Shown piece by piece: positions 6,526 to 12,396 of a stretch of DNA of 12,396 nucleotides; within the stretch, counting starts at the first letter, position 1, and every line of letters begins with the position of its first letter. Source of the DNA: Candidatus Aminicenantota bacterium (GTDB taxonomy: Bacteria; Acidobacteriota; Aminicenantia; Aminicenantales; Saccharicenantaceae); assembly GCA_022867105.1 (NCBI GenBank), contig JALHVH010000338.1:1-12396 (forward strand). Reading direction: 5' to 3'. The notes beneath the pieces are model-generated. The model searched no databases. It had not been told where the DNA came from and worked only from the letters and a program-made list of their open reading frames with translations. Position numbers and translations under genes: made by a program.

Positions 6526-8540
6526 TTCGCACCTCCCAGGTCGAGGGTCTTGGTGTCGCTCCAGGCGATCCGTGTCGACGCCTTGATTTCGATCTTGACC
6601 GGCTTTTCGGAACGGACAAGCCAGCGGACCGGCTGGGCGCCGTTGCCGTCGACGGCGGGCACCAGACTGCGCTTTTTCCCTTCCACGATGGTGATATCTT
6701 TGCCCTCAAGAGTGACGATCACCGGGAGGTTCCGGTTGTTCCGGCGGCCCATGGCCGTGGGATACGGGAGATAGCCGGCGTTCTCGACCCATGCTTCGAT
6801 CGCAAAGACGCCGCCGCCGAGGGGCTTGACCTCGGTTTTTCCTATCCTTATCCGGGCCATCTTCGCCGCGATCTCGAAGACCCAGGGCACCTGGCCCTTG
6901 AGCAGGGGCTCGATCTTCGCGGCCGGCGGTGTCGTACCGGTGAAGGGCACGGCGCCTCCGATCTCGATGTCGCCGAGGGCGGGGTGCTTAAAGGGCGTCC
7001 AACTAACGAATCCCTTTCCCCCAAGCTCCTTGTCGCTCCAGGCCAGGAGCGCCTTCTCCTTGGGGTCCGCCCCTTCCTCGGTCGGCGGCTTGGGCATCTG
7101 GCGCATCATTTCCGCCATCTGCTTCGTGTTCATCATGCCGCCCTTGATCCCCTCGATCACCTGCTTGGCCTTGAACTGGGCCGGCGCTCCGGAGGATTTC
7201 AGGAAGGCGTCGATTTTCTCCTCGCCGAGGGCGATGAATTCGTCGTTGGTCATCGTCTCCAGCTTCTCCGCGGTGATCTCGGGGCCCTTCTTTTCATCCT
7301 TGAGTGCGGGCGGGGTCCAGAAGTCCAGGCTGAAGGAGGGGAGGCCGAGCTGGTAGTAGGCGTAGAGCTCGAACGAGCCGTCCTTGTCCTCCGCGGGCTC
7401 CAATCTCTTTTCGTCGAGCTTGTTTGTCTTGAGAAAATCCTTGAAACGGTCGGAAAGCTCTTTGTAGAACTTGAGGTCTTCGGGCAGGGGGTTGACCACG
7501 GCACCCAGGCCCAGGAAGCTGGCGACCATCGACTCCGTGAGTTCCATTCCCGAAGGCATCATCGGCTTGGCCAGGTCCATGATCTCCGCCATGGTATAGG
7601 TCTTTTCCGGGTCGGCATTGATAAATCCGGCTATCCGTTCCGGGACCTTGATCTGGTTGAGGTCCGCCTCCCCCCGCCGGCCGCCCCGGGGCGGTACCAG
7701 GCAGAAGTTGGTCGAGCCGAAGACAAATGTCAGGCCGATCTCCTTGTGCTCGTTCATGAACTTGAGCAGGGCGAAGCTTTCGGATTCGCTTCCCGCCCAG
7801 GAACCCGACTCGGGAGAGAAGAATTTGAACAGGTGCGGAAACTGGACGCCGATATCGACCCCGCCGGGACCGTCCTCGTTATATTCGCCGTCGCGGTCGT
7901 TGTCCAGGCCTTCGGCGTAGAGCTTGAACATCCCCTTTTCGCCCTTGGCCCAGTCGGCCTTCTTCATGAGCCGCGGTTCGCCGGGCACGGACACCCACTC
8001 GCCCGCCGGGTCCTTGACCCGCATCATCGTGATGATCCCGTTCCCATCGAGGTCGTCAGGGCCATCCTCGTCCGTCGCGTCGTCCATGTCGTCGTTAAAG
8101 GGTTTGGCGTTCCTCGGGTCCTCATAGAGCGGCTTGACGAAATAGCGGGCCGCCGCGTCGGGGTTGGGGCAGGGCGCAACATACCAGGTGAGATCCTTGC
8201 GGGCGTCGGCCTTCTCGATGAGCTGTTTCACGAGGTAAAGGGCGGCCTCCCCGGAAATCGGGACCGTCCCCTCGAAATTGGCCCCCACGAAGACGGCGGG
8301 AAAGGCCTTTTCCGTTTTCCCGACCTCGGGGCCGATCTCGATCAGGAAAATGCCCCGGCCCCCGGGACTCTGAGCCAGCGAATGGACCTTTGCGACCGCG
8401 GGATTAACCCGGGCGTATTCTTGGAGCGCCGCGTTCAGTTCAGCGGGAGTATGGTAACGGTCGAATGTGGTTTCGGCGCATAGCCCCGAGACGAGGACCA
8501 AAAGACCGATCAAGAGGATATTCAAGCGTTTACGTTCCAT
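6522..8540 (-). CDS. M14-carboxypeptidase-like secreted protein lacking zinc ligands (predicted pseudoenzyme)
   Basis: 672-residue exported protein with a signal peptide at residues 1-22 (MERKRLNILLIGLLVLVSGL then CAE). A lipobox reading ending at C21 is possible. It is a paralogue of the adjacent M14 peptidase: the same order of blocks, the same Asp-rich insert (149-223, with DLDGNGII and DNDRDGEYNED), and the same C-terminal domain opening FKHPALGDIEIGG (517-529). Aligning GANFEGTVPISGE with the neighbour's DGNIHGNEIQGGE puts E90 and V93 where the zinc ligands His and Glu should be. TFVFGS puts V273 at the third ligand, DIGVQF replaces DPNRNW, and LDFW puts D406 at the catalytic Glu. Peptidase activity is therefore unlikely. 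It also carries roughly 50 extra residues around 410-510, including a Met-rich helix (QMAEMMRQMP). The reading frame is open to 8984, but ATG 8540 is preferred because it has GAGGTG just upstream and starts a signal peptide. First gene of the peptidase/AraC unit. Confidence 0.87.
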   Translation of the reverse strand: MERKRLNILLIGLLVLVSGLCAETTFDRYHTPAELNAALQEYARVNPAVAKVHSLAQSPGGRGIFLIEIGPEVGKTEKAFPAVFVGANFEGTVPISGEAALYLVKQLIEKADARKDLTWYVAPCPNPDAAARYFVKPLYEDPRNAKPFNDDMDDATDEDGPDDLDGNGIITMMRVKDPAGEWVSVPGEPRLMKKADWAKGEKGMFKLYAEGLDNDRDGEYNEDGPGGVDIGVQFPHLFKFFSPESGSWAGSESESFALLKFMNEHKEIGLTFVFGSTNFCLVPPRGGRRGEADLNQIKVPERIAGFINADPEKTYTMAEIMDLAKPMMPSGMELTESMVASFLGLGAVVNPLPEDLKFYKELSDRFKDFLKTNKLDEKRLEPAEDKDGSFELYAYYQLGLPSFSLDFWTPPALKDEKKGPEITAEKLETMTNDEFIALGEEKIDAFLKSSGAPAQFKAKQVIEGIKGGMMNTKQMAEMMRQMPKPPTEEGADPKEKALLAWSDKELGGKGFVSWTPFKHPALGDIEIGGAVPFTGTTPPAAKIEPLLKGQVPWVFEIAAKMARIRIGKTEVKPLGGGVFAIEAWVENAGYLPYPTAMGRRNNRNLPVIVTLEGKDITIVEGKKRSLVPAVDGNGAQPVRWLVRSEKPVKIEIKASTRIAWSDTKTLDLGGAK

Positions 8541-8543
8541 GTT

Positions 8544-8549
8544 CACCTC
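8544..8549 (-). promoter_or_regulatory. Ribosome binding site deciding the start at 8540
   Basis: The minus strand reads GAGGTG three nucleotides before ATG 8540. Upstream in-frame starts (to 8984) would run through the divergent promoter and the YtkA-like gene and would bury the signal peptide, so this site marks the real start. Confidence 0.75.
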
Positions 8550-8553
8550 GATA

Positions 8554-8564
8554 TTGAATTTCAA
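8554..8564. promoter_or_regulatory. Small palindrome upstream of the M14-like operon
   Basis: TTGAA-T-TTCAA is a perfect 5+1+5 palindrome directly upstream of the ribosome binding site of the gene starting at 8540. It could be an operator, for example for the AraC-type regulator, but AraC proteins usually bind direct repeats and such a short palindrome can arise by chance. Confidence 0.2.
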
Positions 8565-8651
8565 CAGGCCATCGATCCGGAGGGCCGGAAGGAGGGCTTT
8601 TTTAAGATTCACATTCTGACATATCCCTTGGCCCGGGGCAAGGAGATGGTC

Positions 8652-8680
8652 TTGACAGGGCTGGATTAATCCTATAGAAT
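8652..8680 (+). promoter_or_regulatory. Sigma70-type promoter of the plus-strand envelope operon
   Basis: A perfect -35 TTGACA (8652-8657), a 17-nt spacer and TAGAAT (8675-8680, one mismatch to TATAAT). Initiation is expected near 8687, about 16 nt before the proposed ATG at 8703, leaving just enough leader for the Shine-Dalgarno AGGGTG at 8692-8697. Confidence 0.75.
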
Positions 8681-8684
8681 TAAT
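8665..8684. promoter_or_regulatory. ATTAAT-N8-ATTAAT symmetric element over the -10
   Basis: Two copies of the self-complementary hexamer ATTAAT (8665-8670 and 8679-8684), eight bases apart, flank and overlap the -10 box. A protein bound here would block the promoter, so this is a plausible operator in the divergent spacer. AT-rich promoter sequence can produce this by chance. Confidence 0.3.
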
Positions 8685-8702
8685 AGTGAATAGGGTGATC
8701 AC

Positions 8703-9134
8703 ATGAGAGAAGCGTCCATGAAAACAATCGTGATATCGGTGTTCCTGATCTTGGCCTGGGCGGGTACCTTCGCGCAAACCCCCGAACCCGTCTTCGAGGA
8801 ACTCCCGGGTCCGGGCAAGACGTGCCGGATCGGCGACGCATACACATTCACTTACGAGTTCGACAAAACGCCCAAGATGGGCATGGCGATTCTCAAGGTC
8901 CGACTCTTCGACGAGACCGGAAAGAGGACGATCGGGCTCGAGATAACCGGCCGGTCCGACATGCCCTCCATGAGCGGCGCCCACGACTCGGGGGAGGTCC
9001 CGTTCAAGCTTAATAGGAAGGGGGATTACCTCCTTCCCGTGAACGTCGTCATGCCCGGGGAATGGCAGATCCGCCTCGTTTTTTCCTCGAATAAAGAAGT
9101 CATCTTCAGGGGCAGCTTCAAATTTGATGTCTAA
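8703..9134 (+). CDS. Secreted YtkA/FixH-like domain protein
   Basis: 143-residue exported protein. A hydrophobic signal sequence at about residues 7-25 ends AGTFAQ. The mature domain of about 115 residues is beta-rich and has the layout of the YtkA-like/FixH-like family: a strand-rich start, then DMPSMSGAHDSGEVP (86-100) and GDYLLPVNVVMPGEW (107-121), matching the family pattern of an MPxM stretch followed by G.Y...v.f.MpG.W. The Met-rich motif could bind metal such as copper, but this is inference. The ATG at 8703 has AGGGTG five nucleotides upstream. ATG 8718 (beginning MKTIVIS) is an alternative giving 138 residues and a more ordinary signal peptide. It is the first gene of a five-gene unit behind a strong promoter, and its stop overlaps the next gene by 8 nt. 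The precise role is unknown. Confidence 0.72.
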   Translation: MREASMKTIVISVFLILAWAGTFAQTPEPVFEELPGPGKTCRIGDAYTFTYEFDKTPKMGMAILKVRLFDETGKRTIGLEITGRSDMPSMSGAHDSGEVPFKLNRKGDYLLPVNVVMPGEWQIRLVFSSNKEVIFRGSFKFDV

Positions 9135-10107
9135 GAAACTGCCGGCCCTCGTTCTTCTGTCCCTCCTGGGAGCGGCCGAAGCGGGGGCGCAAAGCTATCT
9201 CCTTTTCCTCGAGGTCCAGGGTGTGGCCGGCTATTCGACCGCCCGGAAAAGGACCATTTTTTATTCACTCTCCCGCGAGGACGTCATGCAGAAGCCGGGG
9301 CTCGGCTTCGACTATATTCTACGGCTTTCGGGAAGGTCCCGGGACATCGGGACCTTCGCTGTCCAGGCCCGACTGGCCTATGACCCCGAAGGGGGCGGCA
9401 AGGTCCAATTCCAGCTTTACAACGCGTCCTTCAGATACAAGGCGGGTTTCGCCGACATCTGGGCGGGGCACAGCCGCCCGGCCCTCGGCCTGTCCTCCAC
9501 TCTGGACAGTCACGCCCTCCTCCTGCCGACCCTGGCCATGGCCGGCTACGGGTTCGACAGGGATTGGGGCGCCGGCTTGTCCAGGGATTTCGCCTGGGGA
9601 AACGCGGCCGCTTCCCTGACCTCAGGGAGCGGGATGCCGCTCCGCCTCAAGGGGAATTATCTCGCGGCCGCCCGCGTCTCCAAAGGAGTCCTTGGCCGAG
9701 ACAATTACTCGGTCGGGCTTTCTATGGCAGGGGGCAAGATCCTCGACATCATGGGCTACCAACTGATGTCGGATGATCCGATCGATTTCCGCTGCGTCTC
9801 CGCTGACCTGACGTATCTCTGGAACAACCTGGAGGGGCGAGCCGAGGTCTTGGCGGGGAAGAAGGACGGGAAGAACGTCCTGGCCCTTTTCGGGCGGCTG
9901 GGAGCGAACATCCTCGAGGAAGGCCGGCTGAAGATTGAGGCCCAGCCGGTCGTCATGAAAACGGGGGCGGACTGGAGCGCTCTCCTTTCCGGCGGGGTCG
10001 CCTTCCAGGCCACGGCCGATCTCGCCTTCCGGGCGATGGTCCAGCGCGAGAGCGCCGGGAAGGACACCCGAATCGTTTTTCAGGTGTATTATTACAAGGG
10101 CATTTGA
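9127..10107 (+). CDS. Probable outer-membrane beta-barrel protein
   Basis: 326-residue exported protein. The signal peptide (residues 1-21) ends EAGAQS. The rest is strand after strand with alternating polar and hydrophobic or aromatic residues and short Gly/Asp turns, for example FAVQARLAYDPEGGGKVQFQ, LYNASFRYKAGFADIWAG, and a C-terminal RIVFQVYYYKGI. This looks like a porin-like outer-membrane barrel of roughly 12-16 strands. It is not a recognised porin and has no cysteine-rich or catalytic motif I can name. ATG 9127 overlaps the YtkA-like stop by 8 nt; a TTG codon at 9124 is an alternative start. No good ribosome binding site is seen, so translational coupling is likely. In the operon it would supply the outer-membrane part of the system. 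Barrel assignment is by pattern only. Confidence 0.62.
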   Translation: MSKKLPALVLLSLLGAAEAGAQSYLLFLEVQGVAGYSTARKRTIFYSLSREDVMQKPGLGFDYILRLSGRSRDIGTFAVQARLAYDPEGGGKVQFQLYNASFRYKAGFADIWAGHSRPALGLSSTLDSHALLLPTLAMAGYGFDRDWGAGLSRDFAWGNAAASLTSGSGMPLRLKGNYLAAARVSKGVLGRDNYSVGLSMAGGKILDIMGYQLMSDDPIDFRCVSADLTYLWNNLEGRAEVLAGKKDGKNVLALFGRLGANILEEGRLKIEAQPVVMKTGADWSALLSGGVAFQATADLAFRAMVQRESAGKDTRIVFQVYYYKGI

Positions 10108-10109
10108 GG
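10106..10109 (+). promoter_or_regulatory. Ribosome binding site deciding the start at 10116
   Basis: GAGG stands six nucleotides before ATG 10116 and overlaps the stop codon of the barrel gene. It favours ATG 10116 over the in-frame TTG at 10104 and ATG at 10128. Confidence 0.6.
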
Positions 10110-10115
10110 CGTCGC

Positions 10116-10808
10116 ATGCAAACATATATGATTCCGAAATTCTCGGAGGGGCGCAGGCTCAGACTTGCGGCACCCGTCGTTTTTCTTCTTGTAGCGGCGG
10201 CCGCGCTCTACGCAGCGGTCGGCTGTGACCTCAACGACCCCGACCGGGACGTGAAGCGCCTCTTCCCCGAGTCCACCGGCTACAAGACCCTCTACGTCTC
10301 CATCGCCCGGAAGGGCGGCGACGCCCTGCTCCGGGAGATCGAGCGTCGGCTCGGCGACACGTTCAAGGGCCTGTTCGAAACCGCCGACGTGCCTTATACC
10401 ATGTACGAGATCTACAAGGGGGACCGGCTGATCGGCTACATCCATGGGGTGAACCAGAAAGGGCAATACGGCGGCGTCCAGGTCTTCCTGGCGCTCGACG
10501 CCGAGGGGACGATTCGGGCCTTTTACTTCCAAAAGCTTACCTCCAGGGCGGCCAAGCTCTTCCGTGAGCCCGCCTTCGGGAAACAGTTCGAGGGCCTCAG
10601 CCTCGGGGATTTTTATGCCTATGACGTTGTCTCCGGCAAGGAAACGCCGCCCGGGCGGTTGAGCGGCATCCGGAACCCGGCCCCTGAAGCCGAGTCGGAT
10701 TTCCGCGCCGCCCTGCGGGCTGCAAAGAAGAACCTCATCCTGGCGGACGAGTTCCTGCTCGGGAACAGGCACCTGAAATATCTCAAATCGGAGGGAGACC
10801 AGCCATGA
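10116..10808 (+). CDS. FMN-binding-domain-like membrane-anchored envelope protein
   Basis: 230 residues. A basic n-region (residues 1-16) and a hydrophobic stretch (17-35) lead to AAVGC with C37, a passable lipobox; otherwise it is an N-terminal anchor. The following part (about 93-205) resembles the FMN_bind domain of RnfG/NqrC/NosR-type proteins: Y-x-G followed by a strand pair in GQYGGVQVFLALDAEGTIRA (116-135), then FREPAFGKQFEGLSL. The S(T)GAT signature used for covalent FMN attachment by ApbE is not present. The nearest place reads RLSGIRNP (181-188), so covalent flavinylation is not supported. A preceding segment (38-90, DLNDPDRDVKRLFPEST onward) is of unknown function. Its stop overlaps the permease start (ATGA), so it is tightly coupled to the ABC transporter and is a likely accessory subunit. 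The domain call is by motif shape and moderately uncertain. Confidence 0.6.
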   Translation: MQTYMIPKFSEGRRLRLAAPVVFLLVAAAALYAAVGCDLNDPDRDVKRLFPESTGYKTLYVSIARKGGDALLREIERRLGDTFKGLFETADVPYTMYEIYKGDRLIGYIHGVNQKGQYGGVQVFLALDAEGTIRAFYFQKLTSRAAKLFREPAFGKQFEGLSLGDFYAYDVVSGKETPPGRLSGIRNPAPEAESDFRAALRAAKKNLILADEFLLGNRHLKYLKSEGDQP

Positions 10809-12001
10809 AGATCAGCATCTTTCAAGTCGCTTACAAGAACCTTCTGCGCAAAAGGACCCGGAGCATCCTGACCGTCCTCGGCATCGCCCTGGCCGGCTGG
10901 GTCCTGGTCAGTCTCTTCGGCTTCAACAAGGGCTACGAGACCTCTCTCAACCGGGACATCGACAACCTGGGATTCCAAATGCTCGTCGTCGCCAAAGGCT
11001 GTCCGTATGAAGCGGCCACCCTCATGCTCAAGGGCGGGACCGGGCTCAAATACATGAAGCAGGAGATCGCCGACCAGATCGCCCGGGAGCCCGAGGTCGA
11101 CGGCGTGACCCCGATGCTCATGCAGGTCGTCTTCGATCCGAACAAGGGCGAGAGCGGCGGCTTCGCGGTCTACCAGGGCGTCGATCCGAAGACGTTCCCT
11201 AAAATGAAGAGCTTCCTGAAGTTCAAGGAAGGGAACTGGTTCTCGGCCCCGGAAGCCGCCGAGACGGTGTTCGGCTACGAAGCGGCCGAGCTTGAGCAGA
11301 GGGAGGTCGGCGACATGTACCTCATCCCGGAGAAGAACATCGAAGTCAAAGTCGTCGGCATCCTGGAAAGGACGGGGACCCAGGACGACGGCACCATTTT
11401 CCTTCCTATCGGCACGGTCCAGAAGGTCTTCGGGGTCCGGAACGAGCTCACGGGAATCGGGATCAAGGTCAAGAAGGACGCCGACATAGCCAAGTTCGAG
11501 GCGCGGATGTACAACCTCCCCGACGTCCAGGTGGTCAGCCTGACCCAGGTCAAAAACACCATCATGACTCTGGTCTCGACGGCGCGGGTCATGGTCCTGT
11601 CCATCGCCCTCATCGCCATTCTCATTGCCATGATGGGGGTCATCAACACCATTTTGATGTCGGTCATGGAGCGCCGCCAGGAGATCGGGATCCTCAAGTC
11701 CATGGGCGCCATGGCCTCGGACATCTTCAAGCTCATCTGGCTCGAAACACTCATTCTTTGTCTGACAGGAGGGCTGGTAGGGACGGGCATGGCCCTGGTC
11801 ACGGCCAAGGTCACGGACATCCTCGTCCGCAAACTGTTGCCCTATGCGCCGAGCGGCAGCCTGGTGAAGATCGAACCGGGACTCGTCTTGGCCACCCTGG
11901 GCATCGTGACTCTGGTCGGGCTGGCCAGCGGGATCTATCCGTCCTGGAAGGCAGGCCGGGTCCGTCCTCTGGAATCGATCCGCAGCGAGGAGGCATCATG
12001 A
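10805..12001 (+). CDS. MacB/FtsX-type ABC transporter permease
   Basis: 398-residue inner-membrane protein with the MacB/LolC four-TM plan. TM1 is at about residues 20-40 after a basic start (NLLRKRTRSILTVLGIALA), followed by a periplasmic domain at about 42-258. TM2 (262-286), TM3 (308-335) and TM4 (358-380) come next. The cytoplasmic loop MERRQEIGILKSMGA (288-302) and the C-terminal GIYPSWKAGRVRPLESIR (376-393) are family hallmarks. Such permeases usually do not pass small solutes; they use ATP hydrolysis to drive movements of the periplasmic domain, as in lipoprotein extraction, efflux or cell-wall control. C66 in the motif GCPYEA (65-70), near the start of the periplasmic domain, is conspicuous. 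The start has GAGGGAGA about eight nt upstream and overlaps the preceding stop; the ATPase gene overlaps its own stop by 4 nt. Confidence 0.93.
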   Translation: MKISIFQVAYKNLLRKRTRSILTVLGIALAGWVLVSLFGFNKGYETSLNRDIDNLGFQMLVVAKGCPYEAATLMLKGGTGLKYMKQEIADQIAREPEVDGVTPMLMQVVFDPNKGESGGFAVYQGVDPKTFPKMKSFLKFKEGNWFSAPEAAETVFGYEAAELEQREVGDMYLIPEKNIEVKVVGILERTGTQDDGTIFLPIGTVQKVFGVRNELTGIGIKVKKDADIAKFEARMYNLPDVQVVSLTQVKNTIMTLVSTARVMVLSIALIAILIAMMGVINTILMSVMERRQEIGILKSMGAMASDIFKLIWLETLILCLTGGLVGTGMALVTAKVTDILVRKLLPYAPSGSLVKIEPGLVLATLGIVTLVGLASGIYPSWKAGRVRPLESIRSEEAS

Positions 12002-12396
12002 GCGCCGGAACAAACCTAGCCCTGAAGGCGGAAGACCTGGTCAAGATCTACAAGCGCGGCGCCGAAGAAATCGCGGCCGTGGACGGGATCACCCTATCGA
12101 TTGAGACGGGCAAGTTCATAGCGGTGGTCGGTCCCTCCGGGTCGGGGAAGACGACCCTCATCAACGTTCTGGGCTGTTTGGACAATCCCACGTCGGGCCG
12201 GCTTGTCCTCGGCGACAAGGTTGTTTTCGACAGGGGCCGGGCCCTCTCCGAGGCCGCCCTCACCCGGGTCCGGAGGGAAGTCTTCGGCTACGTCTTCCAG
12301 AAGTTCTACCTCATCCCGACCCTGACCGTCCTCGAGAACGTGGCCCTGCCGTTCACGTTCTACAGGAAGCCCGGGGCTTCGGACGACGTCGGAAAC
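11998..12396 (+). CDS. MacB/LolD-type ABC transporter ATPase (3' partial)
   Basis: The first 133 residues of an ABC ATPase; the frame is open at the right edge. Visible parts are a typical start (ALKAEDLVKIYKRG), Walker A GPSGSGKT (45-52), LINVLGCLDNPTSG (54-67), and the Q-loop YVFQKFYLIPTLTVLENV (98-115) with Q101. The signature, Walker B and H-loop motifs lie beyond the window. The sequence is of the LolD/MacB/FtsE-like branch that pairs with FtsX-type permeases, and it should energise the permease encoded just upstream. ATG 11998 overlaps the permease stop by 4 nt (ATGA) and has AGGAGG four nucleotides upstream. Confidence 0.95.
   Translation, partial: MSAGTNLALKAEDLVKIYKRGAEEIAAVDGITLSIETGKFIAVVGPSGSGKTTLINVLGCLDNPTSGRLVLGDKVVFDRGRALSEAALTRVRREVFGYVFQKFYLIPTLTVLENVALPFTFYRKPGASDDVGN

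Noticed and set aside
6984..8483. 499-codon open frame on the plus strand
   Set aside because: Mirror of the M14-like gene in GC-rich DNA. The translation is rich in Arg, Gly, His and Leu, has no domain pattern, and lies opposite a gene with a clear family.
8575..8602. GC-rich stretch followed by a T-run (GGAGGGCTTTTTT) that looked like a terminator
   Set aside because: No stem longer than three or four pairs precedes the T-run, and neither flanking operon ends there.
8541..8984. In-frame N-terminal extension of the M14-like gene, opening with MGAAHGG
   Set aside because: It runs antisense through the divergent promoter and the YtkA-like gene, lacks a plausible translation start and would bury an evident signal peptide. 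ATG 8540 with GAGGTG upstream explains the gene.
9622..10772. Minus-strand frames of 167 and 226 codons opposite the barrel and FMN-bind-like genes
   Set aside because: Shadow frames. The plus-strand genes have signal peptides, ribosome binding sites and stop/start overlaps that these lack.

Overview
The window is a GC-rich chromosomal segment from a Gram-negative (diderm) bacterium. Evidence for a diderm is the mix of signal-peptide proteins, a LolA-like protein, a probable outer-membrane beta-barrel and a MacB/LolCDE-type ABC transporter. The style (many secreted metallopeptidase-like proteins, LolA-like proteins, a membrane-bound AraC regulator) recalls Acidobacteriota/Aminicenantes-type genomes, but that is an impression and not a proven assignment.

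Layout. (1) 2-850, plus strand: the C-terminal beta-pinwheel of DNA gyrase subunit A, cut by the left edge. (2) 987-3498, minus strand: a two-gene unit, read right to left, of a LolA-like secreted protein followed by an M1-like (gluzincin) metallopeptidase; it converges on gyrA. (3) 3618-8540, minus strand: a tightly packed three-gene unit. It begins with a secreted M14-carboxypeptidase-like protein that has lost its zinc site. An M14 carboxypeptidase with an intact zinc site follows with a 4-nt overlap, then a seven-TM AraC-type regulator 13 nt further on. (4) 8703-12396, plus strand, divergent from (3): a five-gene unit with overlapping or near-overlapping genes. It encodes a YtkA/FixH-like secreted protein, a probable outer-membrane barrel, an FMN-binding-domain-like envelope protein, a MacB/FtsX-type permease and its ATPase, which is cut by the right edge.

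How the parts may work together. The minus-strand genes look like an envelope or periplasmic peptide-degradation locus, with a transmembrane regulator encoded at the end of the peptidase operon. The plus-strand unit has the composition of a multi-compartment envelope system: cytoplasmic ATPase, inner-membrane permease, membrane-anchored flavin-domain protein, periplasmic YtkA-like protein and outer-membrane barrel. I cannot assign it to a characterised system, and it is the best candidate here for something undescribed. The 162-bp divergent spacer (8541-8702) holds a near-consensus sigma70 promoter for the plus unit, and a 15-nt version of its -10 region recurs in front of the LolA-like gene.

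No tRNA, rRNA, CRISPR array, insertion sequence or phage gene was seen. No gene-free stretch exceeds 300 bp.
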